Source: Nocardioides agri (GTDB lineage Bacteria; Actinomycetota; Actinomycetes; Propionibacteriales; Nocardioidaceae). From it: a stretch of DNA of 64,000 nucleotides. Positions 45,276 to 54,956 of this stretch are shown here, piece by piece. A program made the translations under genes and the position numbers. The stretch spans positions 186,001 to 250,000 of the forward strand of contig NZ_JACEIC010000001.1 in NCBI RefSeq assembly GCF_013778305.1, read 5' to 3'. Each line of letters starts with the position of its first letter. Within the stretch, counting starts at the first letter, position 1. The notes below the pieces were generated by a model, which saw nothing but the letters and a program-made list of their open reading frames with translations, was not told where the DNA came from and did no database searches.

Positions 45276-46928
45276 ATGTCCTTCGACGCGCCGGCCGGTC
45301 CGCCTCCCTCGGGACCGCCCGAGACCCTCGACTTCGGCGGCGGCAAGCCGCTGCCGCCGGACCGGGGCGGCCGCCGTGGGCTGCTGGCCGTCGTGGGGGC
45401 GGTCGCCGCCGTGGGCGTCGCCGGCGCCTCGTGGGCAGCCTGGTCGTTCTTCTCGACCGGCGCGCAGCCGGCCGAGGCCCTGCCCGGCTCCACGATCGCC
45501 TACGTCAGCGTCGACCTCGACCCCAGCGGTGGCCAGAAGATCGAGGCATTGCGCACCCTGCGCAAGTTCCCCGCCTTCGAGGAGCACGTCGGGCTCGACG
45601 CCGACGACGACATCCGCGAGTGGATCTACGACGAGATCCAGGGCGAGTGCGACGACCTCGACTACGCCGACGACATCGAGCCGTGGCTCGGCGACCGCTT
45701 CGGCCTGGCCGCCGTCGACGTCGGCGCCGACGACCCGGCCGCGGTCTTCGTGCTCCAGGTGAGCGACGAGGACGGGGCCGACCAGGGGCTCACCGCCCTG
45801 CGGGACTGCAACGGCGCCACGCCCGACGAGGGCGCGTGGGTGATCGAGGACGGCTGGGTGCTGCTGGCCGAGACCGAGGACATCGCCCAGCAGGTCGCCG
45901 ACGACGCGGCGAAGGGCACGCTCGCCGACGACGACGACTACCGGCGCTGGACCGGCGAGGTCGGCGACAGCGGCGTGATCTCGATGTACGCCGCCCCCGA
46001 GGCCGGCGCGCTCATGGCCGACCAGCTCACCGGCGTGACCTCCGGCGAGGACTTCGCGACGGACTGCACCACGGACGACGACGGTGCGGTCGTCTGCTCC
46101 GGCTCCTCCATCGGGCCCGACGACACGATGCCGGTGCCGGACGAGGCGACGAAGGCGCTCGAGGACTTCCGGGGCGCCGCTGCGACGATCCGCTTCGACG
46201 ACGGTGGGGTCGAGCTCGAGGTCGCCGCCGACTCGACCACGGTCGGCCGCGGGCTCACCGGCGGCGACGACGCGGGTGAGGTGGCGTCCTCGCTGCCGGC
46301 CGACACGGTTGCCGCGCTCGCCCTGAGCTTCGGGGAGGGCTGGGTCGACGACCTCCTCGAGCAGATCGCCCAGACCGAGGGAGGCTCGGTCGGTGACCTG
46401 GTCGACGAGGTCACCAACACGCTCGGCATCGACCTGCCCGAGGACGCCGAGGCCGTCGTCGGTGACGCGCTGGCGCTCGCCATCGGACCCGACTTCGACC
46501 CGACCGCCCTCGACAGCGGCTCGACGGAGCTGCCCGGCATCGGCGTGAAGATCATCGGCGACCCGGCCGAGATCGACGGCGTGCTCGACAAGCTGCGCAC
46601 GGCAGCGGCCGGCGCCGACGACGGCGTCCTCGACAGCGACCCGGGCGATGCCGCCGTCGCGGTGGGCCCGGACGCCGGCTACCGCGCCCAGCTGGTCGAG
46701 GACGGCGACCTCGGTGGCACGGACACGTTCGGTCGGGTGATCGAGCACGCCGACGGCGCGGCCGCGATCCTCTTCATCGACCTCGACGGCGGCGACGACT
46801 GGATCGCCGACCTCGCCGGCGACGACCAGGAGCTGCGCGACAACCTCGAGCCGCTCGACGCGCTCGGGCTCAGTGCCTGGCGGGACGAGGAGACCGCGCA
46901 CGCGGTCCTGAAGATCACGTCCGACTGA
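45276..46928 (+). CDS. DUF3352-domain membrane-anchored protein
   Basis: 550 aa. A Pro/Gly-rich N-terminus, one helix (GLLAVVGAVAAVGVAGASWAAWSFF, about residues 35-58), then a large acidic extracytoplasmic DUF3352 domain (ALPGSTIAYVSVDLDPSGGQKIEALRTLRKFPAF, then VADDAAKGTLADDDDYRRWTG, and VAALALSFGEGWVDDLLEQI). The function is unknown. The ATG at 45276 is 6 nt after TAGGCT (45264-45269), so it has its own leaderless promoter. The last codons lie in the left copy of a 38-bp direct repeat. Confidence 0.85.
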   Translation: MSFDAPAGPPPSGPPETLDFGGGKPLPPDRGGRRGLLAVVGAVAAVGVAGASWAAWSFFSTGAQPAEALPGSTIAYVSVDLDPSGGQKIEALRTLRKFPAFEEHVGLDADDDIREWIYDEIQGECDDLDYADDIEPWLGDRFGLAAVDVGADDPAAVFVLQVSDEDGADQGLTALRDCNGATPDEGAWVIEDGWVLLAETEDIAQQVADDAAKGTLADDDDYRRWTGEVGDSGVISMYAAPEAGALMADQLTGVTSGEDFATDCTTDDDGAVVCSGSSIGPDDTMPVPDEATKALEDFRGAAATIRFDDGGVELEVAADSTTVGRGLTGGDDAGEVASSLPADTVAALALSFGEGWVDDLLEQIAQTEGGSVGDLVDEVTNTLGIDLPEDAEAVVGDALALAIGPDFDPTALDSGSTELPGIGVKIIGDPAEIDGVLDKLRTAAAGADDGVLDSDPGDAAVAVGPDAGYRAQLVEDGDLGGTDTFGRVIEHADGAAAILFIDLDGGDDWIADLAGDDQELRDNLEPLDALGLSAWRDEETAHAVLKITSD

Positions 46929-46949
46929 TCGGGGCCAGGATCGCGCCGG
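46912..46949. repeat. Left copy of a perfect 38-bp direct repeat
   Basis: Identical to 48031-48068. It covers the last codons and stop of the DUF3352 gene. On the minus strand it still encodes GAILAPISRT-stop, the C-terminus of the YbaK protein whose real gene ends in the right copy. Confidence 0.9.
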
Positions 46950-47133
46950 GCGGCGATCTCTCAGGAATTTCTGCTTCGTGCCGAACTCCCAGTGACGGCC
47001 AAAGCCGGCCCGTGACCGGGCTGCGCCGTGCGACGGGCCCTGTCCCGTCCGCAGGCCGGCGCTTGCGCCGGCGTGTGCGACACCCACCCCCGGCGCCCAT
47101 CGTGCGCGCGCCGGTCGCACGAGGAGTACGACC

Positions 47134-48018
47134 ATGGATCAAGCACAGACCCCCGCGGGGTGGTACCCAGACGCCTCGCGTCCCGACCTTCTGCGCTACT
47201 GGGACGGCACGGCGTGGACCGAGCACTCCGCTCCCGCACATGGAGTCGGCGCCGCCACGACTGCGGTTCCGGCCGTCGGTGGCGCGACCACGACGCCGAA
47301 CTGGTTCGCCCGTCACAAGGTTCTGACCGGCGTGCTCGCGGCGTTCGCCGCGCTGATGCTGATCGGGACGATCGGCTCCGCGATGGAGTCGGATCCGTCG
47401 GACGACATCGCCACGCCGGCAGCGAGCGACACCGTCGACAAGTCTGACGACGATGCCGCGGAGCCGGCCGCGGAGCCGGCCGCCGAGCCGGCCGCCGAGC
47501 CGGCCGAGGAGGAGGCCGAGGAGCCGGCCGGGGAGCCGGCCGAGGAGCCGCAGGAGTCGGTCCAGGACCAGTTCCTCGCCATCGTCGAGACCGGACAGGA
47601 CGCCGCAGACTCCGGGAACGAGATCGCGGTCGTCCAGGCCCGCAAGGAGCGCGGCACGTCGATCTGCTCGCTGCTCGGTCCTTCGCTCGCTGTCGAGGGA
47701 TGGCATGGCACCGTCGAGTCCGTCGAGACCGAGCTCGGCGGCGACGCCGCAGTCCTCGCCATCTCGATCGCCGACGACGTCTCCGTGCAGACCTGGAACA
47801 ACTCGCTGTCGGACATCGGCTCCGACACGCTGATCGCTCCGAGCAGCAAGATGTACGCCGACCTCGCGGACCTTGAAGAGGGCGACGAGGTCGTGTTCAG
47901 CGGCCGGTTCGTCCGCAAGGCGGGCGGTGACTGCGTTGAGGAGCAGAGCCTTATGGACGTCAACGGGATGTCGACCCCTGACTTCTCCTTCAAGTTCGCG
48001 ACCGTCAACGCTGGCTGA
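47134..48018 (+). CDS. DUF2510 membrane protein with OB-like C-terminal domain, on an apparent inserted segment
   Basis: 294 aa. The N-terminal DUF2510 motif is AGWYPDASRPDLLRYWDGTAWTEH, then one helix (VLTGVLAAFAALMLIGTIGSAM), an Ala/Glu/Pro repeat spacer (EPAAEPAAEPAAEPAEEEAEEP...) and a ~130-residue beta-rich domain (WHGTVESVETELGGDAAVLAISIADDVSVQTWNN...LEEGDEVVFSGRFV) resembling OB/tRNA_anti-like folds common in secreted or phage-linked proteins. The ATG follows GAGGAG. Third-position T and A are more frequent than in the neighbours. The gene lies between two perfect 38-bp repeats, so it looks acquired. The role is unknown. Confidence 0.82.
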   Translation: MDQAQTPAGWYPDASRPDLLRYWDGTAWTEHSAPAHGVGAATTAVPAVGGATTTPNWFARHKVLTGVLAAFAALMLIGTIGSAMESDPSDDIATPAASDTVDKSDDDAAEPAAEPAAEPAAEPAEEEAEEPAGEPAEEPQESVQDQFLAIVETGQDAADSGNEIAVVQARKERGTSICSLLGPSLAVEGWHGTVESVETELGGDAAVLAISIADDVSVQTWNNSLSDIGSDTLIAPSSKMYADLADLEEGDEVVFSGRFVRKAGGDCVEEQSLMDVNGMSTPDFSFKFATVNAG

Positions 48019-48030
48019 ACTCAATGATCG

Positions 48031-48068
48031 AGATCACGTCCGACTGATCGGGGCCAGGATCGCGCCGG
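48031..48068. repeat. Right copy of the 38-bp direct repeat
   Basis: Perfect match to 46912-46949, beginning AGATCACGTCCGACTG. It contains the stop and last codons of the ybaK gene, and on the plus strand it reproduces the DUF3352 C-terminus (ITSD-stop). The flanking bases on both sides differ between the two copies. Confidence 0.9.
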
Positions 48069-48525
48069 TGGCCGTGACCAGGTCGTCCGGCGCGATCCCG
48101 AGGTCGAGCCCGCGCCGGCCGCCGGAGACGTAGATCGTGTCGAAGCCGGCGGCGGACTCGTCGAGCACGGTCGGGTGCGCGCGCTTCTGGCCGACGGGGG
48201 AGATCCCGCCGGCGACGTACCCGGTCGCCCGCTCGGCGGCGGCCACGTCGGCCATCGCGGCCTTGCTGCCGCCCAGCGCGCGGGCCAGGGCCTTGAGGTC
48301 GAGCTGGCCGGAGACCGGCACGATGCCGACCGCCAGCCGGCCGTCGACGTTCGCCATCAGCGTCTTGAACACCCGCTCCGGCTCCAGGCCCAGTGCCTCG
48401 GCGGCCTCCAGCCCGTACGACGTGGCGCGGGGGTCGTGGTCGTACTCGTGCAGGCTGAACGGCAGCTCCGCGCGGGTCAGTGCGACCGTGGCGGGGGTGC
48501 CGCCCGCGGACTTCTTCTTGGCCAT
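48034..48525 (-). CDS. ybaK: Cys-tRNA(Pro)/Cys-tRNA(Cys) deacylase YbaK
   Basis: 163 aa. YbaK subfamily of the ProRS editing-domain superfamily. Family motifs are YDHDPRATSYGLEAAEALGLEPERVFKTLM, VGIVPVSGQLDLKALARALGGSKAAMAD (with the essential Lys), ERATGYVAGGISPVGQKRAHPTVLDESA and DTIYVSGGRRGLDLGIAPDDL. It removes Cys misacylated on tRNA(Pro). It is convergent with the DUF3352/DUF2510 genes, and its last ten codons lie in the right 38-bp repeat. The start lies 12 nt downstream of the stop of the Lon-domain gene, so the two may be one unit. Confidence 0.93.
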   Translation of the reverse strand: MAKKKSAGGTPATVALTRAELPFSLHEYDHDPRATSYGLEAAEALGLEPERVFKTLMANVDGRLAVGIVPVSGQLDLKALARALGGSKAAMADVAAAERATGYVAGGISPVGQKRAHPTVLDESAAGFDTIYVSGGRRGLDLGIAPDDLVTATGAILAPISRT

Positions 48526-48537
48526 CGGGTCTCTCGG

Positions 48538-49203
48538 CTAGTTCGGCGACCACCGGGTGCGCGCGACCTCGGTGGCGGGCAGGGACGGGATCACGTTCAT
48601 CGCCCGCAGCTCGGCCCGCAGGAGGTCGGTGAGCAGCACCAGCCGCTCGCCGGCGTCGTCGGCCTCGAGCAGGGTCTGCCGCTCCGACATCGGCAGCGGT
48701 GCGAGCGCGGCCAGCGTCCAGGAGAGGTAGGTCGGGTCGCGGGGGAGCGAGCCCTCGTAGGGGTCGCTGCGCAGCGCGGTGAGCGCGGCGCGGTAGGCGG
48801 TGAACGCGGCCCGGGCTCGCTCGAGGACAGACTCCGGCACCGCCGACTCGGGGTCGGGGTGCGGCTCGACGTGCCCGACCGGGAACGTGCCGCTCGGGTC
48901 GAGCCGTTGCAGCTCGATGCGCTCCATCCCGACGGCGACCACGTCGAAGGTGCCGTCCTCGTGGGCCTCCACGTCGGTCAGCTGCAGCCGGACGCCGACC
49001 CGGTAGAGCGACTGGGCGCCGTGGTCGCCGATCTCGTAGCCCTCCCGGATCGCCACGCTCGCGAACACCCGCTTCGTGGGGTCCGGCTCGCGCAGCAGGT
49101 GGTGCACCAGCGCCCGGTAGCGGTCCTCGAAGACGTGCAGCGGCACGCTGATCCCCGGGAAGAGCACCGCGTTCAGCGGGAACATCGGGAGTGTGTCGGC
49201 CAC
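48538..49203 (-). CDS. Lon substrate-binding-domain protein (LONSBP type, no protease)
   Basis: 221 aa. Only the Lon N-terminal (LAN/PUA-like) domain: [33 protein letters not shown], then [45 protein letters not shown], and a helical C-terminus. The ATPase and Ser-Lys protease domains are absent. Stand-alone members are widespread with unknown function. The GTG at 49203 lies 6 nt after TACGTT (minus strand), another leaderless-type start. It is divergent from hisD with only 68 bp between the starts, so the two promoters overlap. Confidence 0.9.
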   Translation of the reverse strand: MADTLPMFPLNAVLFPGISVPLHVFEDRYRALVHHLLREPDPTKRVFASVAIREGYEIGDHGAQSLYRVGVRLQLTDVEAHEDGTFDVVAVGMERIELQRLDPSGTFPVGHVEPHPDPESAVPESVLERARAAFTAYRAALTALRSDPYEGSLPRDPTYLSWTLAALAPLPMSERQTLLEADDAGERLVLLTDLLRAELRAMNVIPSLPATEVARTRWSPN

Positions 49204-49271
49204 GGCATCAACGTAGTCCAGCCACTGTCGCCGATCAGGCAGGACAGGCGACCGCTCGTAGAATCGGACGC

Positions 49272-50573
49272 ATGATCCAGCGCATCGACCTGCGGGGCGT
49301 GGACCGGGCGACGGTCGACTACCGCGCAGCCGTGCCCCGAGCCGACTTCGACGTCGAAGCGGCGGTGCCGGCGGTGCATGCGATCTGCGAGGCGGTGCGC
49401 ACGCGCGGCCTGGATGCGATCCGGGAGTACGGCGAGCGCTTCGACGGCGTCACGGTCGACGACATCCGGGTCGCCCCGGAGGCGCTGGCCGAGGCGCTCG
49501 ACGGGCTCGACCCGGCCATCCGCGCGGGGCTCGACGAGTCGATCCGGCGGCTGCGGGCGACCTGCGCCAACGAGCTCGAGCACGACGCGGTCACCGACCT
49601 CGGCCCGGGCGCCCGGGTCACGCACCGCAAGGTGCCGATCGACCGGGTCGGCCTCTACGTCCCCGGGGGCCTGGCACCGCTGGTCTCCAGCGTGCTGATG
49701 AACGTCGTGCCCGCGCAGACCGCCGGCGTCGGCTCGATCGCGCTGGCCAGCCCGCCGCAGAAGGCGTTCGGCGGCGCCGTGCACCCCACGATCCTGGCGG
49801 CCTGTGCGCTGCTCGGCGTCGAGGAGGTCTACGCCGTGGGCGGCGCCCAGGCGATCGCGATGTTCGCCTACGGCGTCGGCCCGTGCGCCAAGGTCGACCT
49901 GGTCACCGGCCCGGGCAACATCTACACGGTCACCGCGAAGCGGCTGCTCAAGGGCCAGGTCGGCATCGACTCCGAGGCCGGGCCCACCGAGATCGCCATC
50001 CTCGCCGACGACACCGGCGACGCGGCGTACGTCGCCGCCGACCTGATCAGCCAGGCCGAGCACGACCCGCTCGCGGCGTCCGTGCTCGTGACGCCGAGCG
50101 AGCGCCTGGCCACCGAGGTCGAGGCCGAGCTCGACAAGCAGGTCTCGGTGACCAAGCACGTCGAGCGGATCCGCACCAGCCTGTCGGGCCCGCAGTCGGG
50201 CATCGTGCTCGTCGACGATCTCGAGCAGGGCCTCGACGTGGTCAACGCCTACGCCGCCGAGCACCTCGAGATCCACACCGAGGACGCCGCCGGCTGGGCC
50301 GCGCGGGTGCGCAACGCCGGTGCGATCTTCGTCGGGCCGCACGCGCCGGTCAGCCTCGGCGACTACTGCGCCGGCTCCAACCACGTGCTGCCGACCGCCG
50401 GCTGCGCCTGCCACAGCAGCGGCCTCTCGGTGCGCGCGTTCACCAGGTCGGTGCACGTCGTCGACTACTCCCGCGAGGCGCTCGCCGAGGTCGCCGACCA
50501 CGTCGTCACGCTCGCGAACGCCGAGGACCTGCCGGGTCACGGCGCCGCGGTGTCGGTGCGGTTCCAGTCATGA
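49272..50573 (+). CDS. hisD: Histidinol dehydrogenase
   Basis: 433 aa. Oxidises L-histidinol to histidine in two NAD-dependent steps, with Zn bound. Motifs are [38 protein letters not shown] ([17 protein letters not shown]), [71 protein letters not shown]. The ATG at 49272 is 7 nt after TAGAAT (49259-49264), so the his operon message is probably leaderless. It heads hisD-C-B-H-x-priA-F, all with short or overlapping junctions. Confidence 0.96.
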   Translation: MIQRIDLRGVDRATVDYRAAVPRADFDVEAAVPAVHAICEAVRTRGLDAIREYGERFDGVTVDDIRVAPEALAEALDGLDPAIRAGLDESIRRLRATCANELEHDAVTDLGPGARVTHRKVPIDRVGLYVPGGLAPLVSSVLMNVVPAQTAGVGSIALASPPQKAFGGAVHPTILAACALLGVEEVYAVGGAQAIAMFAYGVGPCAKVDLVTGPGNIYTVTAKRLLKGQVGIDSEAGPTEIAILADDTGDAAYVAADLISQAEHDPLAASVLVTPSERLATEVEAELDKQVSVTKHVERIRTSLSGPQSGIVLVDDLEQGLDVVNAYAAEHLEIHTEDAAGWAARVRNAGAIFVGPHAPVSLGDYCAGSNHVLPTAGCACHSSGLSVRAFTRSVHVVDYSREALAEVADHVVTLANAEDLPGHGAAVSVRFQS

Positions 50574-51664
50574 CCTGGCCTCCGATCCGGGAGGAGCTGC
50601 GGGGCCTCCAGCCGTACGGCGCGCCGCAGCTCGACGTGCCGGTGCAGCTCAACACCAACGAGAACCCCTACGGCCCCTCCGACGCCTGCGCCGACGACAT
50701 CGCCACGGCCGTGCGCGCTGCGGCGACCACTCTCAACCGCTACCCCGACCGCGAGCACGTCGAGCTGCGCACCGCGCTGGCGGCGTACCTCTCCAAGGAC
50801 ACCCCGCACGGCGTCACCGCCGAGCAGGTGTGGGCGGCCAACGGCTCCAACGAGGTCATGCTCCAGCTCCTGCAGGCCTTCGGCGGCCCCGGGCGCACAG
50901 CCATGAGCTTCGCACCGACCTACTCGATGTATCCCGAGTACGCCCGCGACGCCTCGACCGCCTGGGTGCAGGGCCGGCGCGCCGAGGACTTCAGCCTCGA
51001 CCTCGACGCCGCCCGCGAGGCCGTCGAGCGCGAGCGGCCGAGCGTGGTGCTGCTGCCCAGCCCGAACAACCCGACCGGCACCGCGCTCCCGCCCGACGCC
51101 GTCGGGCTGCTGTGCAAGGCCGCGGGCGACGACGGCATCGTCGTCGTCGACGAGGCGTACGGCGAGTTCCGCCGCACGGGCGTGCCCAGCGCGCTCGAGC
51201 TCCTGCCCGAGCACCGCAACCTGGTCGTCACCCGCACCATGAGCAAGGCGTTCGCGGCCGCTGGGCTGCGGCTGGGCTACCTCGCCGCCGACCCGGCGAT
51301 CTGCGACGCGATCCGCGTGGTCCGGCTGCCCTACCACCTCTCGGCGGTCACCCAGGCGACCGCGCTGGCGGCGCTGCGGCACGCCCCCGAGCTGCTCGGC
51401 AGGGTCGACGAGCTCCGCGCCGAGCGCGACCGCACGGTCGGGTGGCTGCGGGCGCAGGGGCTGACGGTGGCCGACAGCGACGCCAATTTCGCGTTGTTCG
51501 GCACCTTCGGCGACCGTCATGCTGTGTGGCAGGGGCTGCTCGAGCGGGGTGTGCTGATCCGCGAGGTCGGCCCCGACGGGTGGCTGCGCGTGTCGATCGG
51601 CACGGCGCACGAGATGGACGCTTTCAAGGACGCACTGTCCCAGGTGATGGAGGAGCAGGCATGA
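50570..51664 (+). CDS. hisC: Histidinol-phosphate aminotransferase
   Basis: 364 aa fold-type I PLP enzyme. Motifs are [75 protein letters not shown] and the PLP Lys in [19 protein letters not shown]. It converts imidazole-acetol phosphate to histidinol phosphate. The ATG overlaps the hisD TGA. Confidence 0.96.
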   Translation: MTWPPIREELRGLQPYGAPQLDVPVQLNTNENPYGPSDACADDIATAVRAAATTLNRYPDREHVELRTALAAYLSKDTPHGVTAEQVWAANGSNEVMLQLLQAFGGPGRTAMSFAPTYSMYPEYARDASTAWVQGRRAEDFSLDLDAAREAVERERPSVVLLPSPNNPTGTALPPDAVGLLCKAAGDDGIVVVDEAYGEFRRTGVPSALELLPEHRNLVVTRTMSKAFAAAGLRLGYLAADPAICDAIRVVRLPYHLSAVTQATALAALRHAPELLGRVDELRAERDRTVGWLRAQGLTVADSDANFALFGTFGDRHAVWQGLLERGVLIREVGPDGWLRVSIGTAHEMDAFKDALSQVMEEQA

Positions 51665-52269
51665 GTCGCACCGCGCGCATCGAGCGGCAGACCAGCGAGT
51701 CGAAGGTCCTGGTCGAGGTCGACCTCGACGGCACCGGCCGCCACGACATCTCGACCGGCGTCGGCTTCTACGACCACATGCTCACCGCCTTCGCCCGGCA
51801 CTCCCTGGTCGACCTGACCGTCCAGACCGCCGGTGACACCCACATCGACGCGCACCACACCGTCGAGGACACCGCGATCGTGCTCGGCCAGGCGCTGCGC
51901 GAGGCGCTCGGCGACAAGGCCGGCGTACGCCGGTTCGGCGACGCGACCGTGCCGCTCGACGAGGCGCTCGTGCAGGCGGTCGTCGACGTGTCCGGCCGCC
52001 CCTACTGCGTGCACACCGGCGAGCCCGAGGGCCAGCAGTACGTCCAGCTCGGCGGCACCACGCCGGCGTTCCTGGGGTCCCTCACCCAGCACGTCTTCGA
52101 GTCGATCGCCTTCCACGGGCACTTCGCGCTGCACGTGCGGGTGCTGGCCGGTCGCGAGCCGCACCACATCGTCGAGACGCAGTTCAAGGCGTTCGCGCGC
52201 GCCCTCCGCGACGCGATCGCGCTCGACCCGCGCGAGACGGGGATCCCCAGCACCAAGGGCGCTCTGTGA
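51661..52269 (+). CDS. hisB: Imidazoleglycerol-phosphate dehydratase
   Basis: 202 aa monofunctional HisB (no phosphatase domain). Mn-binding His clusters are in [59 protein letters not shown] and [17 protein letters not shown]. It starts with ATGA overlapping hisC and ends with GTGA overlapping hisH. Confidence 0.97.
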   Translation: MSRTARIERQTSESKVLVEVDLDGTGRHDISTGVGFYDHMLTAFARHSLVDLTVQTAGDTHIDAHHTVEDTAIVLGQALREALGDKAGVRRFGDATVPLDEALVQAVVDVSGRPYCVHTGEPEGQQYVQLGGTTPAFLGSLTQHVFESIAFHGHFALHVRVLAGREPHHIVETQFKAFARALRDAIALDPRETGIPSTKGAL

Positions 52270-52904
52270 GCCAACCGCACGTCGTGGTCCTCGACTACGG
52301 GTCGGGGAACCTCCGCTCCGCCGTGCGCGCAGTCGAGCGCGCCGGCGCGGCGGTGACGCTCACCAGCGACTTCGACGCGGCCCTGAACGCCGACGGGCTC
52401 GTGGTCCCCGGCGTCGGCGCCTACGCCGCCTGCATGGCAGGCCTGCGCGCGATCAAGGGCGAGCGGGTCATCGGGCGACGCCTCTCCGGCGGTCGCCCGG
52501 TGCTCGGCATCTGCGTCGGCATGCAGATCCTCTTCGCACGCGGGGTGGAGCACGGCGTCGAGACCGACGGCTGCGACGAGTGGCCCGGCGTCGTCGAGCG
52601 GCTGCAGGCGCCGGTCGTCCCGCACATGGGCTGGAACACCGTCGACGTCCCCGACGGCACCGGCCTCTTCGCGGGCATCGAGGACCAGCGCTTCTACTTC
52701 GTGCACTCCTACGGCGTCCGCGACTGGACCCTCGTCACCAACGACCGCACCCGGGCGCCACTGGTCACTTGGGCGGAGCACGGCGGCGACCGGTTCGTGG
52801 CCGCCGTCGAGAACGGGCCGCTGTCGGCCACGCAGTTCCACCCGGAGAAGTCCGGCGACGCCGGTGCCGCGCTGCTGCGCAACTGGGTCGGGTCCCTGTC
52901 GTGA
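52266..52904 (+). CDS. hisH: Imidazole glycerol phosphate synthase, glutamine amidotransferase subunit
   Basis: 212 aa class I amidotransferase. The nucleophile Cys is in [20 protein letters not shown], and the His-Glu pair in [13 protein letters not shown]. It supplies ammonia to HisF, which is encoded two genes downstream. The GTG overlaps the hisB stop. Confidence 0.97.
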   Translation: MSQPHVVVLDYGSGNLRSAVRAVERAGAAVTLTSDFDAALNADGLVVPGVGAYAACMAGLRAIKGERVIGRRLSGGRPVLGICVGMQILFARGVEHGVETDGCDEWPGVVERLQAPVVPHMGWNTVDVPDGTGLFAGIEDQRFYFVHSYGVRDWTLVTNDRTRAPLVTWAEHGGDRFVAAVENGPLSATQFHPEKSGDAGAALLRNWVGSLS

Positions 52905-52911
52905 GCGCGCG

Positions 52912-53238
52912 ATGAGCAAGGAGCGTGCCCAGCGCCGGGCCGAGCGCGAGCGGGAGGCGGCCGTCCTCGCCGCCGCGAAGGCCGCCGAGGCCGAGCGCCA
53001 CGAGCGCCGCGAGGCCCGTCGCCGGGCGGTCGCGTCGCGGCTGCCCAAGAAGCGTCGCGGCCCGTCCGGCGTGCTCGCCGACCGGCGGCGTACCCAGACC
53101 CGGCTGCTGGTCCTCGCGTTCCTCGTGCTCAACGTGCTCGTCTGGCTCGCCTCCGGCGACTGGGCGGTCCGGATCCTCGCGCTCGTCCTGACCGCGCTGG
53201 TCGGCCCGCTCGTCCACATCCTGATGACCAAGAACTGA
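52912..53238 (+). CDS. Small two-helix membrane protein inside the his operon, unknown
   Basis: 108 aa. The N-terminal half is a highly charged helix ([35 protein letters not shown]), followed by a basic loop and two membrane segments ([19 protein letters not shown] and [20 protein letters not shown]). It lies between hisH and priA with 7-nt and 6-nt gaps, so it is co-transcribed. Similar small proteins are found at this place in related actinobacteria, as far as I recall; no function is known. The ATG at 52912 has only a weak ribosome site. Confidence 0.78.
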   Translation: MSKERAQRRAEREREAAVLAAAKAAEAERHERREARRRAVASRLPKKRRGPSGVLADRRRTQTRLLVLAFLVLNVLVWLASGDWAVRILALVLTALVGPLVHILMTKN

Positions 53239-53244
53239 GGGAAC

Positions 53245-53979
53245 ATGTCCGACTACCTCGAGCTGCTGCCCGCCGTCGACGTCACGGAGGGCCGCGCCGT
53301 CCAGCTCGCCCAAGGTGTCGCCGGCTCCGAGCGGGTGTACGGCGACCCGCTCGCCGCCGCGCAGCGCTGGCAGGACGCCGGCGCGGAGTGGCTGCACCTC
53401 GTCGACCTCGACGCGGCGTTCGGTCGCGGAGAGAACCGCGGGATCCTGGCCGAGATCGTCGGGGCGCTCGACATCAAGGTCGAGATGAGCGGCGGCATCC
53501 GCGACGACGCCTCGCTCGAGGCGGCGCTGGCCACCGGCTGCCGGCGCGTCAACATCGGCACCGCCGCGCTCGAGCAGCCCGAGTGGTGCGCCCGGGTGAT
53601 CGCGGAGCACGGCGACCGGATCGCGATCGGCCTCGACGTCCGGGGCCGCACCCTCGCCGCCCGCGGCTGGACCCAGGAGGGCGGCGACCTCTACGAGACC
53701 CTCGCCCGCCTCGACTCCGAGGGGTGCGCACGCTACGTCGTCACCGACGTCAACAAGGACGGGATGCTCCAGGGCCCCAACCTGCAGCTTCTGCGCGACG
53801 TCTGCGCCGCCACGTCGGCGCCGGTCGTCGCCTCCGGCGGCGTGACCACGCTCGACGACATCCGCGCGCTCATGGAGCTCGTCCCCGAGGGCGTCGAGGG
53901 CGCGATCGCCGGCACCGCGCTCTACGAGGGCCGCTTCAGCCTCGAGGACGCGCTCGCGCTGACGCAGGGCCGGGCATGA
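53245..53979 (+). CDS. priA: Bifunctional phosphoribosyl isomerase A (HisA/TrpF-type PriA)
   Basis: 244 aa TIM barrel. Motifs are [94 protein letters not shown] and [16 protein letters not shown]. In actinobacteria without trpF this enzyme serves both histidine and tryptophan synthesis. The Arg and Asp residues needed for both substrates are consistent with PriA. No trpF is seen in the window, and Trp-linked genes lie at its right end. Confidence 0.94.
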   Translation: MSDYLELLPAVDVTEGRAVQLAQGVAGSERVYGDPLAAAQRWQDAGAEWLHLVDLDAAFGRGENRGILAEIVGALDIKVEMSGGIRDDASLEAALATGCRRVNIGTAALEQPEWCARVIAEHGDRIAIGLDVRGRTLAARGWTQEGGDLYETLARLDSEGCARYVVTDVNKDGMLQGPNLQLLRDVCAATSAPVVASGGVTTLDDIRALMELVPEGVEGAIAGTALYEGRFSLEDALALTQGRA

Positions 53980-54737
53980 GCCTCGCCGTCCGCGTGATCC
54001 CGTGCCTGGACGTCGACGCCGGACGCGTCGTCAAGGGCATCAACTTCAAGGAGCTCCGCGACGCCGGTGACCCGGTCGAGCTGGCCCGCGCCTACGACGC
54101 CGAGGGCGCCGACGAGCTGACGTTCCTCGACATCTCCGCCTCCCACGAGGGTCGGGCCACGACGATGGAGATCGTCTCGCGGTGCGCCGAGGAGGTCTTC
54201 ATCCCGCTCACGGTCGGCGGCGGCGTCGGCAGCGTCGACGACGTCGACCGGCTGCTGCGCGCCGGCGCCGACAAGGTCGCGGTCAACACCGCGGCGATCC
54301 ACCGGCCCGAGCTGGTCGCGGAGATCGCGGACCGCTTCGGCAACCAGGTGCTGGTGCTGTCGGTCGACGCCCGCCGCGCGGCCGGCACGCCCTCCGGCTT
54401 CGAGGTGACCACCCACGGTGGCCGGAAGTCGGCGGGGCTGGACGCCATCGAGTGGGCCGTGCGGGCGGCCGAGCTCGGCGCGGGGGAGATCCTGCTCAAT
54501 GCGATGGACGCCGACGGCACCCAGGACGGGTTCGACCTGGAGCTGATCCGCGCCGTACGCCGTGAGGTCACCGTCCCGATCATCGCCTCCGGCGGCGCCG
54601 GCGCCACCGAGCACTTCCCGCCCGCGGTCGAGGCCGGTGCGGACGCGGTGCTGGCCGCGACCGTGTTCCACTTCGGCACGCTGCGGATCGCCGACGTCAA
54701 GCAGGCGCTGGCGGCCGCGGGTCACCCGGTGCGCTGA
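53976..54737 (+). CDS. hisF: Imidazole glycerol phosphate synthase, cyclase subunit
   Basis: 253 aa TIM barrel partner of HisH. The catalytic Asp residues are in [15 protein letters not shown] and [15 protein letters not shown]. Other motifs are [43 protein letters not shown] and [13 protein letters not shown]. The ATG overlaps the priA stop. It is the last gene of this his block; hisI is 8 kb downstream. It is convergent with the small gene at 54744, 6 nt away. Confidence 0.97.
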   Translation: MSLAVRVIPCLDVDAGRVVKGINFKELRDAGDPVELARAYDAEGADELTFLDISASHEGRATTMEIVSRCAEEVFIPLTVGGGVGSVDDVDRLLRAGADKVAVNTAAIHRPELVAEIADRFGNQVLVLSVDARRAAGTPSGFEVTTHGGRKSAGLDAIEWAVRAAELGAGEILLNAMDADGTQDGFDLELIRAVRREVTVPIIASGGAGATEHFPPAVEAGADAVLAATVFHFGTLRIADVKQALAAAGHPVR

Positions 54738-54743
54738 GCGTCG

Positions 54744-54914
54744 TCACCAGGGCGGGAACTGGTTCCGGTTGGTGTTGTGGTCCTTCTCGATGCTGCCGAT
54801 GGTGGACTGCCGGGCGCTGAAGGCACGCGCGTCGTCGATGCCGCCCTTGCGCGGCCACAGCGCGTAGACGACTGCGGCGAGGACGACGAGGCCGACGATG
54901 ATCCAGACCCACAT
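54744..54914 (-). CDS. Micro-membrane protein (56 aa), unknown
   Basis: 56 aa, easily missed because of its size. It starts at the ATG at 54914, preceded by GGAGG at 7 nt. The N-terminus is one membrane helix (VWIIVGLVVLAAVVYALW) followed by PRKGGIDDARAFSARQ and a polar tail ending QFPPW. A TACACT box upstream (near 54937-54942 on the minus strand) is a good -10. It is convergent with hisF (6-nt gap) and co-directional with the lipoprotein gene upstream, whose stop is at 54957. The clean ribosome site, promoter and helix-tail layout support a real gene. Confidence 0.72.
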   Translation of the reverse strand: MWVWIIVGLVVLAAVVYALWPRKGGIDDARAFSARQSTIGSIEKDHNTNRNQFPPW

Positions 54915-54956
54915 GGGGAGCCTCCGCGGTTGGGGTAGCGGCAGTGTAGGGGGAGG

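Noticed and set aside
46915..48024. Long minus-strand frame across the DUF2510 gene ending in the YbaK-like GAILAPISRT
   Set aside because: The YbaK tail is only the ghost in the left 38-bp repeat; the rest is antisense to the DUF2510 gene.
46950..48030. Integron cassette or IS element as explanation for the DUF2510 insertion
   Set aside because: No attC-like structure, terminal inverted repeat, integrase or transposase is visible; only the 38-bp direct repeats are, so the mechanism is left open.
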